A stretch of DNA of 64,000 nucleotides from JACRBE01 sp964429005. GTDB lineage: Bacteria > Chlamydiota > Chlamydiia > Chlamydiales > JACRBE01. The translations under genes were made by a program, and so were the position numbers. The stretch spans positions 66,789 to 130,788 of the forward strand of contig CAYSAJ010000002.1 in the NCBI GenBank assembly GCA_964429005.1, given 5' to 3'. This document shows, piece by piece, positions 16,402 through 24,702 of the stretch; positions within the stretch are counted from its first letter, which is position 1, and the number at the start of each line of letters is the position of its first letter. The notes under the pieces were generated by a model. That model was not told the DNA's origin, did no database searches, and saw only the letters and a list, made by a program, of their open reading frames with translations.

Positions 16402-18255
16402 TCAGCAGCCACAAGAATGAAATGATTTCTTTTTTATATGAACCATCAAAACAGAAATATCTGCTGGAGAAACACCTACGATTCTAGAAGCTTGTCCTAA
16501 ATTAGATGGCGTAAATTGGAGAAGCTTTTCTTTTGCCTCGTTACGAAGACCTTTGATCTCTTTGTAATCAAATGCGAGGGGAATTTGAACATCATCCAAA
16601 TAAGAAAGGTCCTCTACCATCTTCATCTGGCGACCAATGTATCCTTGATACTTAATATTTAGCTCGATTTGACGGCCTATTTCTTCATCTTCATATAGGT
16701 CGACTTCGTCTGGGAAGAGGTGGGCAAGCTCACTATATGTCATTTCAGGGCGAGACAATAGCTGTCCAAGAGTTGTTGTTTTCCCTTGAAAATGCTTACG
16801 TATGTCAGGAAGTCTTGAGGATTGCTTTTCGACAGCCTCTTTCTTTTTTACCAAAGTGGCGTACTGCACTTCAGAGATAGCGCCAAAGCGATAAGCATAC
16901 TCACGAAGACGTAAATCGGCATTATCTTGTCTTAGTAAAAGTCGATGTTCAGCACGAGAAGTGAACATTCTGTATGGTTCTGTAAGGACTTGGGAGGTGA
17001 TTTCTTCAATCATCACTCCAATATAACTTTCTGTGCGGCTTAAAATGAAAGGCTCTAACCCTTTTGTTTTGAGTACAGCATTGACACCTGCGATCAGCCC
17101 CTGTCCTGCAGCTTCCTCATACCCTGTGGTGCCATTGATCTGTCCTGCAAAATAAAGGCCTTCAACGATTTTTGTTTCCAGAGTAAGAGAAATCTGTCCG
17201 CTGAGGACGTAGTCATATTCGATCGCATAAGCAGGGCGCATGATTTGCGCATTTTCAAGACCTGTGATGGAACGAATCATGGGAAGCTGAACATCAAACG
17301 GCAGAGATGAAGAAACACCATTAACATAGACTTCGTCTGTGTAGACACCTTCGGGCTCTAAGAAAACTTGGTGGCGCTCTTTGTCAGCAAAACGCTTGAT
17401 TTTATCTTCAATCGAAGGGCAATAACGAGGGCCTCTCGATTGGATTTTCCCTGAATACATCGCTGAGCGATGGATATTATCCTCAATGATTTGTTGAGTC
17501 AGGGGAGTTGTGTAGGTGATATAACATGAAACTTGGGGAAGACGCCGCTTTTCAAAATCATAGGAAAAGCGGACATCATCCTCCCCAGGTTGCTCTTCAC
17601 AAACAGAAAAATTGATAGAGCGAGCGTTGACCCTTGGGGGAGTTCCTGTTTTTAAACGACCGAGTTTGAATCCTAGATCCTCTAAAGATTTAGAAAGTCC
17701 TACAGAAGGCTGATCTCCAAAGCGACCCCCACTTTGGGTTTTCTCACCAATGTGAATGAGTCCTCTCATAAAGGTCCCTGATGATATAATCACCGTCTTC
17801 CCTTTATAGATGATCCCCTCTTGTGTAGTGATCCCGTGGATTTTGCCTTCTGCAACAAGGAGGTCTAAGACGGTTCCTTGTTTTATTTCTAAATGCTCTA
17901 GTTGTTCGAGATGATGTTTCATCTCCAAAGCATACATAGCTTTATCGGACTGAGCCCTCGGCGACCAAACCGCTGGACCTTTCGTGCGGTTAAGCATACG
18001 AAATTGGATCCCTGTACGGTCGGCCATTTTCCCCATAATCCCGCCTAATGCGTCAATTTCTCGTACGATATGTCCTTTGGCAGTACCCCCAATTGCTGGG
18101 TTACAGCTCATTTTTCCAATCGTATCGAGATTCATTGTGAGTAGAAGGGTTTTTCCCCCCATAGAAGCTGCAATATGCGCCGCTTCACATCCGGCATGGC
18201 CGGCCCCAATCACAATGACGTCGAAAAGGTCAGGATAAGTCCACATAGAGTTCAT
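16402..18255 (-). CDS. mnmG: tRNA uridine-5-carboxymethylaminomethyl modification enzyme MnmG (GidA)
   Basis: A 617-residue FAD enzyme with N-terminal dinucleotide motif VIGAGHAGCEAAHIAASMGG (about residues 14-33), the signature SCNPAIGGTAKGHIVREIDALGG, the second signature QINGTTGYEEAAGQGLIAG and a C-terminal helical domain for MnmE binding. With MnmE (present at 48 kb) it installs the carboxymethylaminomethyl group at U34 of tRNAs reading split codon boxes. Its start codon shares one base (TAATG) with the stop of the tiny gene upstream, so the two are coupled. The C-terminus ends with CGC. Confidence 0.97.
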   Translation of the reverse strand: MNSMWTYPDLFDVIVIGAGHAGCEAAHIAASMGGKTLLLTMNLDTIGKMSCNPAIGGTAKGHIVREIDALGGIMGKMADRTGIQFRMLNRTKGPAVWSPRAQSDKAMYALEMKHHLEQLEHLEIKQGTVLDLLVAEGKIHGITTQEGIIYKGKTVIISSGTFMRGLIHIGEKTQSGGRFGDQPSVGLSKSLEDLGFKLGRLKTGTPPRVNARSINFSVCEEQPGEDDVRFSYDFEKRRLPQVSCYITYTTPLTQQIIEDNIHRSAMYSGKIQSRGPRYCPSIEDKIKRFADKERHQVFLEPEGVYTDEVYVNGVSSSLPFDVQLPMIRSITGLENAQIMRPAYAIEYDYVLSGQISLTLETKIVEGLYFAGQINGTTGYEEAAGQGLIAGVNAVLKTKGLEPFILSRTESYIGVMIEEITSQVLTEPYRMFTSRAEHRLLLRQDNADLRLREYAYRFGAISEVQYATLVKKKEAVEKQSSRLPDIRKHFQGKTTTLGQLLSRPEMTYSELAHLFPDEVDLYEDEEIGRQIELNIKYQGYIGRQMKMVEDLSYLDDVQIPLAFDYKEIKGLRNEAKEKLLQFTPSNLGQASRIVGVSPADISVLMVHIKKKSFHSCGC

Positions 18256-18344
18256 TAACGTTTTTTATGACGATCTCTTCTTCTACGTTTCTTTCTTTTG
18301 TGCTTGTTAATTTTATATTTACGTTTTTTCTTTACTGATGACAT
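18255..18344 (-). CDS. Tiny highly basic protein, AURKAIP1/COX24 (bS22-type) ribosomal protein
   Basis: A 29-residue frame: ATG at 18344, TAA at 18257-18255. The protein starts MSSVKKKRKYKINKHKRKKR and ends RRRDRHKKR, more than half Lys/Arg. This matches the short AURKAIP1/COX24-domain proteins known as bS22 in mycobacteria and Bacteroidota, which bind the small ribosomal subunit. A GGAG ribosome site lies five bases before the start. The stop overlaps the mnmG start by one base, so the pair is translationally coupled, and both act in translation. The family assignment rests on composition and the SVKKKRKxKxxKHKxxKR pattern. Confidence 0.85.
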   Translation of the reverse strand: MSSVKKKRKYKINKHKRKKRRRRDRHKKR

Positions 18345-18436
18345 ACCGTCTCCGGGAACAAAAAATTATGCGCAAGTATAGCAGTTCACAAATTTTAACG
18401 CTTCAGATTTGATGAAAAAATGCTAAAGGGCGGGGT

Positions 18437-18775
18437 TTACTGACTTTTTGAGGGTTCAAAGAAAGCTATAAGGAGGAAGAAAGGGGTAGGGATGGTATTA
18501 ACAGAGTCAAAAAGGGCGGAATGAGGGTTAAAGAGGGAAAATTCCCTTTTATACCAGGTTGTTTGAAAAGCTGGTGCAAGGGAGAGGGCAGCTATAAGGC
18601 GGCCGATGCTTTCTATTGTAGCTGCTACTGAAAAAGGAATAGAAACAACTAAATTTAAAGGTTTTATAATATAATTTTTTATGGAGGTGGGTAGGGAGTT
18701 ATTAAGTACAGTTAGGTCTAGATAATCTGACCAACGGGAACTGATAAATGAAAACCCACTAACAGAAGATGACAT
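18437..18775 (-). CDS. Small hydrophobic orphan protein
   Basis: A 112-residue protein of unknown family. It has one amphipathic or membrane-like stretch (about residues 37-70, PLNLVVSIPFSVAATIESIG and RLIAALSLAPA) and a hydrophobic C-terminal part with TPFFLLIAFFEP. Short chlamydia-specific proteins with a repeated IPFS-A/IGRL-type segment are common, often exported, but I cannot name one. The ribosome site is weak. It lies in a 500-base gap between dnaB and mnmG with very AT-rich DNA upstream (18776-18858). Confidence 0.5.
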   Translation of the reverse strand: MSSSVSGFSFISSRWSDYLDLTVLNNSLPTSIKNYIIKPLNLVVSIPFSVAATIESIGRLIAALSLAPAFQTTWYKREFSLFNPHSALFDSVNTIPTPFFLLIAFFEPSKSQ

Positions 18776-18858
18776 ATTCTTAAAAACCCTTATTTCTATA
18801 ATAGTTTATATCACAGAGATAAATTTAATTATTAATTAAAATAATATTTATTATGTTT

Positions 18859-20322
18859 TTAGTTTGCTTCTGAGGAAAAAGAAGCGAAAGGATCTTCAGT
18901 AGAGTTAAATGAAGTATCTCCATCCATGGGGGTATAATTTTGGAACTGGGCGATAGATTTTCTGAAGGTCAATTGGACGTTGCCCACTTTACCATGACGG
19001 TTTTTCGCAATGATCACTTCAGCGATTCCAGGCTTATGCTGAGAGTTATAATATTCAGGGCGGAATAAGAACATTACGATATCTGCGTCCTGCTCGATTG
19101 AGCCCGATTCTCTTAAATCTGAGAGCATCGGGCGATGTCCTGAACGTTCCTCTACTTTACGAGAAAGCTGAGATAAACAGATGATGGGAATTTTGATTTC
19201 GCGAGCTAAGTTTTTCAGCATTCGAGAAATTTCTGAAATTTCATTTTGTCTGTTATCAGGAGAGTAGTTTGGTCGAGATCCTGATAAAAGCTGAAGATAG
19301 TCGATGACGATGAGTTCAACACCGTACATTTCTCGCAAGCGACGAGCTCTGGCTCTTAGGTCAGTTACTTTGAGTCCCGGCTGGTCATCAATAATGAGGG
19401 TATGTTTTTGCATGTTGTGAACTGCTGCAACGATTCGTTGAAATTCTACACCATCAACAGAACCCGATTTAATTTTTTCTGATTCGACTTCGGCTTGGGA
19501 GCAGATCATACGGTGGATAAGCTCTTCCGCTGTCATCTCCAAAGAAAATATTCCTACAGGTTTTTTATGCTTAAAGCAGATATTTTCGGCAATATTGAGC
19601 GCAAAAGCAGTTTTCCCCATGGAAGGGCGTGCCGCTAAGATCACAAGGTTTGCAGGGTTGAGGCCATTGATCATTTTATCAAGGTCAGCAAAAAGAGTAG
19701 GGAGTCCTGGAACTTGTTGATGGTTGGCGCCGAGTTTTAAAAATTCTTCTTGTTTTTCTTGAAGCTGCTTGAGGTAGGGGAGTTTAGATTCTGAATGAAG
19801 GCCTGACAAAAGGTCCTTCACATGCATCCCAATCGTTGAGTTTGCACTTTGGCTGATGGTAAAGAACAGACCTTGTGCTTCATCAAGTAGTGTCGACACT
19901 TCTTGTTTTGCTTCGACAGCTTCTTTTTCAATTTTCTTCGCTGCTTCAATCATTTTTCGGAGTGTAGATTTATTTTTAATAATCTCTACATACTCTTCGA
20001 TGTATGCGGAAGTTGCTGCATACTGAGCTAGCGTTGTAAGGTAAGCGACCCCACCCATTTGCTTGAGCTCACCTGTTTTTTTAAGCTCTTCAGCGATGAG
20101 GTGAATGTCTGCTGGTTTATCAGAAAGATAAGCCTGTTTAAGGGCTTTGAAAACGATAAGGTGCTCTGGGAAATAAAAGTCGGTGTGTTGCAGAGAATCA
20201 GCGGCAATGTTGAGGCTATTTACGCTTGTGAGCATACAGCCAAGCACCATCATCTCCGATTCTTTTGAATGGGGAAGAGAGGGAGAGGCATTAGGAAGGG
20301 CATCAGTAGGTTTTGTCGTCAT
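18859..20322 (-). CDS. dnaB: Replicative DNA helicase DnaB
   Basis: A 487-residue hexameric helicase. The N-terminal collar domain (about 18-170) starts with LPHSKESEMMVLGCMLTS. The RecA-like motor has Walker A ARPSMGKTAFALNIAENI, Walker B VELIVIDYLQLLSG and motif LSQLSRKVEERSGHRPMLSD with RESGSIEQDADIV. No intein or insertion is visible, and length is normal. It unwinds the replication fork and recruits primase. Order dnaB-mnmG-lplA is chlamydial. Confidence 0.97.
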   Translation of the reverse strand: MTTKPTDALPNASPSLPHSKESEMMVLGCMLTSVNSLNIAADSLQHTDFYFPEHLIVFKALKQAYLSDKPADIHLIAEELKKTGELKQMGGVAYLTTLAQYAATSAYIEEYVEIIKNKSTLRKMIEAAKKIEKEAVEAKQEVSTLLDEAQGLFFTISQSANSTIGMHVKDLLSGLHSESKLPYLKQLQEKQEEFLKLGANHQQVPGLPTLFADLDKMINGLNPANLVILAARPSMGKTAFALNIAENICFKHKKPVGIFSLEMTAEELIHRMICSQAEVESEKIKSGSVDGVEFQRIVAAVHNMQKHTLIIDDQPGLKVTDLRARARRLREMYGVELIVIDYLQLLSGSRPNYSPDNRQNEISEISRMLKNLAREIKIPIICLSQLSRKVEERSGHRPMLSDLRESGSIEQDADIVMFLFRPEYYNSQHKPGIAEVIIAKNRHGKVGNVQLTFRKSIAQFQNYTPMDGDTSFNSTEDPFASFSSEAN

Positions 20323-20384
20323 AAGTTAATACAATATGTAAGGAGTGAATTTTGATTCAAGACTTAATAAAACGGATTTTTACA

Positions 20385-20993
20385 TCAGACCTGCATTGAA
20401 ATAATTCCCTTCACTTCTCCGACTATTCTAAATGATTCAGAAGCTAAGAATGGGGGATAGTCTGGATTAAGAGAAAGTAAGATAATAGTATTTTTATCTG
20501 TTTGAATTTTTTTTATAAGAGCTTCGCTATTATTAACGCAAATAGCTAACATTCCATTCTTAAAGTTTTGAGTTCGCTCCCCTATTATTAAATCACCTTC
20601 TTTGATCCGTGGGGACATTGAATTTCCCTGTGCTTTTACTAGAAAAGCGTCGAAGGAAGAACAAGGTAATAATCTCGTCGCTATGGGGATTCTGTCGATG
20701 GGATAATCATTTAAAAAACTACCATTTTCCCCACACTGAGCCAACCCATATAAATTAACCCATGCAATTTCTTTTTCTGGGTTATCTGCCAAAACTTTGT
20801 AATCCCTTGAATTATAAGGATTACGTTTTAAAAAGCCCTTTTTTTCTAATTGTGTTAGGTGTCGAACAACGCCGCTTGTTGAAGAAACTCCTAAATAAGT
20901 TTGCATTTCACGTATTGTGAAAAGCTTATCGGGATTCATTTTTAACAAATCAAGCAACCGCTCTTGGATAGGGTGTAAGTCTGTGTTTTTCAT
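20385..20993 (-). CDS. LexA/UmuD-like self-cleaving repressor
   Basis: I place the start at ATG 20993 (202 residues); an upstream in-frame extension would translate the operator-like repeats. Residues 1-68 are a LexA-type winged helix (HPIQERLLDLLKMNPDKLF and VSSTSGVVRHLTQLEKKGF). Residues 80-202 are an S24 peptidase domain with catalytic Ser125 in AQGNSMSPRI and Lys161 in EALIKKIQ. The scissile bond appears to be Cys87-Gly88 in LAQCGENG, as in UmuD (Cys-Gly), not the Ala-Gly of LexA. It is divergent from dinD, which it probably represses until DNA damage triggers RecA-stimulated cleavage. It is not a standard chlamydial gene and may be acquired. Confidence 0.86.
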   Translation of the reverse strand: MKNTDLHPIQERLLDLLKMNPDKLFTIREMQTYLGVSSTSGVVRHLTQLEKKGFLKRNPYNSRDYKVLADNPEKEIAWVNLYGLAQCGENGSFLNDYPIDRIPIATRLLPCSSFDAFLVKAQGNSMSPRIKEGDLIIGERTQNFKNGMLAICVNNSEALIKKIQTDKNTIILLSLNPDYPPFLASESFRIVGEVKGIISMQV

Positions 20994-21027
20994 AAGGTCT
21001 ATTTTTACAGATGCTGGATAAATCGTC

Positions 21028-21050
21028 AAAGGAACAAAAAAAGGAACAAA
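21028..21050. promoter_or_regulatory. Tandem AAAGGAACAAA repeats, likely operator between repressor and dinD
   Basis: The 11-mer AAAGGAACAAA occurs at 21028-21038 and again at 21040-21050, a 12-base period, so GAAC repeats as GAAC-N8-GAAC on one face of the helix. It lies between the divergent starts of the LexA-like gene (20993) and dinD (21135). Alphaproteobacterial LexA binds the direct repeat GTTC-N7-GTTC, a similar arrangement with one base less. Binding is inference. Confidence 0.55.
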
Positions 21051-21134
21051 TATTAAATTTCTCAAAAAAATTCCGTGACACCAAGATTTAAAAAAGATAA
21101 ATTAAATATTTTATTAAAGAATTTTGGAGGGTAT

Positions 21135-22001
21135 ATGGATTCTTTTGAAAATATAGAAGAAATGTCATTGTATATGAAACTAGATGATAATAAGACGTTT
21201 GAATCAATCAGGCAAGAAAATGAAGGAGTAGAATTTTGGAGCGCCAGGCAGCTTGCAAAGGTATTAGAATATTTGGAATATCGCAATTTTTTGCCAGTTA
21301 TCGAAAAAGCTAAAGAAGCTTGTCAAAATAGCGGACAAGATGTTCAGAACCATTTCGTGCAAATCCACGAAATGGTTCGCCTTGGTTCTGGGGCTCAACG
21401 CGCTATCCCAGATGTAAAGCTTTCTCGATACGCCTGTTACTTAATCGTTCAGAATGCGGATCCTTCTAAGCCTGTTATAGCGAAGGGTCAAACATACTTT
21501 ACAATTCAGACACGACGACAAGAGTTAGTAGATGATGAAACATTTCAACAGATGAAGGAAGATGAACAACGTCTTTTTTTGCGAAGAGAACTTAGAGAAC
21601 ATAATAAACTTCTTGTAGAAACCGCGCAAAATGCAGGAGTAGAAACAACTTATGATTTTGCTATCTTTCAAAATCATGGATATAAAGGGCTTTATGGCGG
21701 ACTGGATGCTCAGGGAATTCATAAACAAAAAAAACTCAATAAGAAACAAAAAATTTTAGATTATATGGGTAGTACCGAACTTGCAGCTAATTTATTTCGG
21801 GCTACACAAGCTGAGGAAAAGCTTCGCAGAGAGGAAATCAAAGGAAAAAAGCAAGCTAATCAAACACATTTTGAAGTAGGTCAAAAAGTGCGTCAAACGA
21901 TCAAAGAACTCGGAGGTACAATGCCTGAAAATTTACCTGTTCCTAAAAAAGGAATCCAACAAATTAATAAAGCAACTATTACAGGTGATGAAAAAGAATA
22001 A
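21135..22001 (+). CDS. dinD: DNA-damage-inducible protein D (DinD) homologue
   Basis: A 288-residue protein. The start at ATG 21135 is set by a GGAGGG ribosome site four bases upstream; a GTG farther upstream (21075) has none. The N-terminal part has the BRO-N-like signature VEFWSARQLAKVLEYLEYRNF and SGAQRAIPDVKLSRYACYLI, followed by NADPSKPVIAKGQTYFTIQTR. The C-terminal part is basic and helical (LNKKQKILDYMGSTELAANL). DinD of E. coli is an SOS gene whose product inhibits RecA filaments. The paired repressor and the operator repeats support damage induction. It is followed by an inverted repeat and tRNA-Ser. Confidence 0.88.
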   Translation: MDSFENIEEMSLYMKLDDNKTFESIRQENEGVEFWSARQLAKVLEYLEYRNFLPVIEKAKEACQNSGQDVQNHFVQIHEMVRLGSGAQRAIPDVKLSRYACYLIVQNADPSKPVIAKGQTYFTIQTRRQELVDDETFQQMKEDEQRLFLRRELREHNKLLVETAQNAGVETTYDFAIFQNHGYKGLYGGLDAQGIHKQKKLNKKQKILDYMGSTELAANLFRATQAEEKLRREEIKGKKQANQTHFEVGQKVRQTIKELGGTMPENLPVPKKGIQQINKATITGDEKE

Positions 22002-22020
22002 GCCATTTAGATTTTGAAGC

Positions 22021-22059
22021 CTATTTGAACTTTTGATTTATAGCCAAAAGCTCAAATAG
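22021..22059. repeat. Long imperfect inverted repeat between dinD and tRNA-Ser
   Basis: CTATTTGA-A-CTTTTG pairs with CAAAAG-C-TCAAATAG: 8 bp, one A/C mismatch, 6 bp and a 9-base loop. It sits between the converging dinD gene and tRNA-Ser. Neither strand carries a U tract, so it is either a two-way terminator of poor form or a structural boundary. Confidence 0.7.
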
Positions 22060-22069
22060 AGTTCATAAA

Positions 22070-22158
22070 CGGAAAGAGAGGGATTTGAACCCTCGGTACC
22101 CGTAATTAGGTACGCGTCCTTAGCAGGGACGTGCCTTCGGCCACTCAGCCATCTTTCC
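22070..22158 (-). tRNA. tRNA-Ser (anticodon GCT)
   Basis: An 89-base class II tRNA. The acceptor GGAAAGA pairs with TCTTTCC; the anticodon arm is CGTCC-CTGCTAA-GGACG, giving anticodon GCT (codons AGC/AGU). A long variable arm (GTACC/GGTAC) and T arm GAGGG-TTCAAAT-CCCTC follow. The discriminator base is G and CCA is not encoded. It lies at the edge of the repressor/dinD module. Confidence 0.96.
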
Positions 22159-22204
22159 AAAGATGGCAAAATTGTATATGAGAGCTTTGTTTTAGGGCAA
22201 GGAT

Positions 22205-23047
22205 CTATTCAATGAGGGAGCGAAACGAAAGCTCCTGACCGTTGAGGGAGTTCCAGAAAGAAGTATGCTGGGAGCCGTCGGGGTTTTGGACTGTGATGGC
22301 ACATACAGGCAAGTAAACTAAAACAGTATTTCTGATGGCAAAATCTTGACCAAAAGCAGCTGCTGCAATTTTCTTGATTTGCGAAGGAGAATATCTCCCT
22401 GCGATTTTTTTTACGTTCTGTAAAGACTTTGTTACAAGGCGATCTGCAATAAAAGTTTCGGGAACAACATTGAGTTTAGGGGATTGGAGATGAATGCGAT
22501 ATTGATTTCCATGTTGGACGATCAGTTTTTTCTTACGACAGTTATCAATCCAAGCATCAAGGATGTCATTTTCAACATGAAGGGCTTTTGAGAGTCCTTC
22601 GCGATCACTAGCGCCACCTCGTTTAGCAAGGATGTTCAGAATTTTGAATTCAGCTTTATCTACGCCAGCTTTGATGCAATCACCAAACCCATGCGTTTTG
22701 TCCCAATTGCGTGTATTAATGACCATTTCTCCGTCGACGAGATCCCATAAGATGACCCCTTCTCCAGTATACTGGTTATTAGAAGATGTATATTTTACTT
22801 CGAGAAAAAGATAAGGATAGAAGCGAACATCGGGAGATAGAAAACGGTGCTCGGAATCTTTGAGCAATTCATGCTCATGAGCTTCCATAATTTGTTGTGA
22901 TGTGAAGCGGGCTTCGAGGGTGTGGATCGTTCCGGTTTGCAGATTCTGAAGCATTTGCGATTTGAAAAGAGAAGGTTTTTTCTTGTAGGCTAAATAGCCT
23001 CCTCCTACTGCTGTCGCTAGCAAAGCAGCGATAATAATTCTACGCAT
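22205..23047 (-). CDS. Anchored or exported protein of unknown function
   Basis: A 280-residue protein. The N-terminus RRIIIAALLATAVGGGYLAY is a single membrane anchor or uncleaved signal. The body contains a strand-rich part (ARFTSQQIMEAHEHELLKDS, YPYLFLEVKYTSSNNQYTGE and GVILWDLVDGEMVINT). A helical middle follows (AEFKILNILAKRGGASDREG) that looks like a winged-helix/MarR-like fold, then a C-terminal strand-rich part. The combination of a short anchor and a possible winged helix outside a DNA-binding context is odd. I do not recognise the family; a chlamydial conserved protein is likely. An AGGTGG ribosome site precedes ATG 23047. Confidence 0.7.
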   Translation of the reverse strand: MRRIIIAALLATAVGGGYLAYKKKPSLFKSQMLQNLQTGTIHTLEARFTSQQIMEAHEHELLKDSEHRFLSPDVRFYPYLFLEVKYTSSNNQYTGEGVILWDLVDGEMVINTRNWDKTHGFGDCIKAGVDKAEFKILNILAKRGGASDREGLSKALHVENDILDAWIDNCRKKKLIVQHGNQYRIHLQSPKLNVVPETFIADRLVTKSLQNVKKIAGRYSPSQIKKIAAAAFGQDFAIRNTVLVYLPVCAITVQNPDGSQHTSFWNSLNGQELSFRSLIE

Positions 23048-23192
23048 GAACCACCTGAAAATAGACCTCTATTTGCTTTTGTATCACAGCTAAGAATTCT
23101 TTTAAACGTGAGAGTTGCTTGATTAGCAAACTCTTGCTAAAAAGGGTTGAATTCCTTATGACTCAACTTTAGAAGATGGGAAGGAGATCAGA

Positions 23193-23912
23193 ATGAACCA
23201 AACGGTGTTAGATCATATTTTGCATAGGATTGAGCAACTTGAAATCAAAGAAGATCCTTATCCTCATTTTTATATCACAAATATTTTCCCTGCCGATTAC
23301 TACGAGAAAATTTTGAAATACATGCCAGGGAAGGTGTATTCAGAGAGTCTTGAGGCAACTGGCAGAGTATCCAAAGGTTCTTATAAAGAGAGGTATGTTT
23401 TAGGGCTAGAACAAGAAGAATTAAAAAGACTCCCTGAGGAGATGGCAATATTTTGGCAGGACTTCAAGGAAATGTTGGATAGCAAAATCTTAAGAGAGTG
23501 TTTGCTAAATAAATTTTCTTCGTATGTTCAAGGTAGATTTGGGTGGCAGTATAACATGATCGACTTTTCTTCTGTTGTTGAGCTTATTTCTGATGAGACA
23601 AATTATTCGATTGGACCTCACACAGATTTACCACTAAGAGTTCTTACGATGCTTTTCTATTTCCCTAAAGATGAAAGTCAAGAGTCCCTTGGCACCTCCG
23701 TTTATACTCCAAAAGATCCCCATTTTACTTGTGAGGGATATGAGCATTATGGTTTTGAAGGTTTCAATCGTTTTTATACAGCTCCCTTTTTACCAAATAC
23801 GGTCTTTGGATTCATAAAATCAGATCGCTCTTTTCATGGCGTAGAACCTATAACAGTAAAGGAAGTAAGCCGTAACTTGCTCAATTTCTTCATTAAGTGG
23901 GGTGTCCAATAG
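23193..23912 (+). CDS. 2-oxoglutarate/Fe(II)-dependent oxygenase-like protein
   Basis: A 239-residue double-stranded beta-helix protein. The iron triad and co-substrate residues can be read: HTD in SIGPHTDLPLR (about residues 146-148), distal His in SDRSFHGVEP, and an Arg in VSRNLLNFF that would bind 2-oxoglutarate. The family hydroxylates prolyl, lysyl or small-molecule substrates. A strong AAGGAG ribosome site precedes ATG 23193. The next gene, an FkbM methyltransferase, overlaps its end, so the two probably modify the same molecule, possibly a glycan or secreted metabolite. Substrate unknown. Confidence 0.82.
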   Translation: MNQTVLDHILHRIEQLEIKEDPYPHFYITNIFPADYYEKILKYMPGKVYSESLEATGRVSKGSYKERYVLGLEQEELKRLPEEMAIFWQDFKEMLDSKILRECLLNKFSSYVQGRFGWQYNMIDFSSVVELISDETNYSIGPHTDLPLRVLTMLFYFPKDESQESLGTSVYTPKDPHFTCEGYEHYGFEGFNRFYTAPFLPNTVFGFIKSDRSFHGVEPITVKEVSRNLLNFFIKWGVQ

Positions 23913-24646
23913 AAGATCTGCAAAAAGTGGAAAAACTCGAGATCCTTTTCCACGCGCCCTGTGACATGATTAAATGGAGAATTGATACTTTTTGGGATAA
24001 AGAACCAGAAACACTCCATTGGATCGATTCTTTTCAACAAGCCGACTTTTTTGTAGATGTGGGTGCAAACATTGGACTTTACTCCCTTTATGCAGCCCAT
24101 ACTAAAGGAATAGAAGTAGCCGCTTTTGAACCTGAAAGTGCAAATTATGCCCAGCTCAATAAAAACATTTTTCTCAATAAGTTAGATCAAAAGATCAAAG
24201 CCTATCCTCTCGCTATAAGTAATGAAATGAGCCTCAGTGATCTTTACTTAAGCTCGTGGGGAGAAGGACAATCTTTGCATAACTTCAAAGAAACCAATGA
24301 TTTTAATAATGAGCCTTTTTTGCCAGTTTTCAGCCAAGGTTGCTTATCGGTGAGTCTTGATGAACTGATTGCAAAAAAATGGATAAGAGTGCCGCAGCAC
24401 ATTAAAATAGATGTAGATGGGATCGAAGACAAAATCATTCAAGGGGCTCTTAACTTGATAGATCATCCCTTAATGAAGTCCTTGCTTGTCGAGCTTAATA
24501 CAAAACTGCCCTCGCACCTTGCAGTTATAGATGAGATGGTAAAAAGGGGATATATCTACAGCGAAAAGCAAGTAGAAAGGGCGCTAAGAACTCATGGCCC
24601 TTTCGAGGGAACAGCTAACTTTATTTTTAGTAAAACCATCTCATAG
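23897..24646 (+). CDS. FkbM-family SAM-dependent methyltransferase
   Basis: Up to 249 residues. The SAM-binding motif FVDVGANIGLYSLYAA lies at about residues 52-67, followed by VAAFEPESANYAQLNKNI and IKIDVDGIEDKIIQGA, all typical of FkbM methyltransferases that O-methylate sugars or polyketides. The start is uncertain: GTG 23897 overlaps the oxygenase gene by 16 bases, GTG 23927 lies just after its stop, and neither has a strong ribosome site. It forms a two-gene unit with the oxygenase upstream and lies directly before mutL. Confidence 0.85.
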   Translation: MGCPIEDLQKVEKLEILFHAPCDMIKWRIDTFWDKEPETLHWIDSFQQADFFVDVGANIGLYSLYAAHTKGIEVAAFEPESANYAQLNKNIFLNKLDQKIKAYPLAISNEMSLSDLYLSSWGEGQSLHNFKETNDFNNEPFLPVFSQGCLSVSLDELIAKKWIRVPQHIKIDVDGIEDKIIQGALNLIDHPLMKSLLVELNTKLPSHLAVIDEMVKRGYIYSEKQVERALRTHGPFEGTANFIFSKTIS

Positions 24647-24702
24647 ATCTTTCCTCTCTAAAATCGCAAAATTTGTTATTCTTAAGAGAAAACGTGAAAC
24701 TT

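Noticed and set aside
20994..21065. N-terminal extension of the LexA-like protein
   Set aside because: The extra codons would translate the tandem operator-like repeats (VPFFVP), so ATG 20993 is preferred.
22070..22158. Phage-type attachment site in tRNA-Ser
   Set aside because: I found no second copy of the tRNA 3' end near the repressor/dinD module and no integrase gene.
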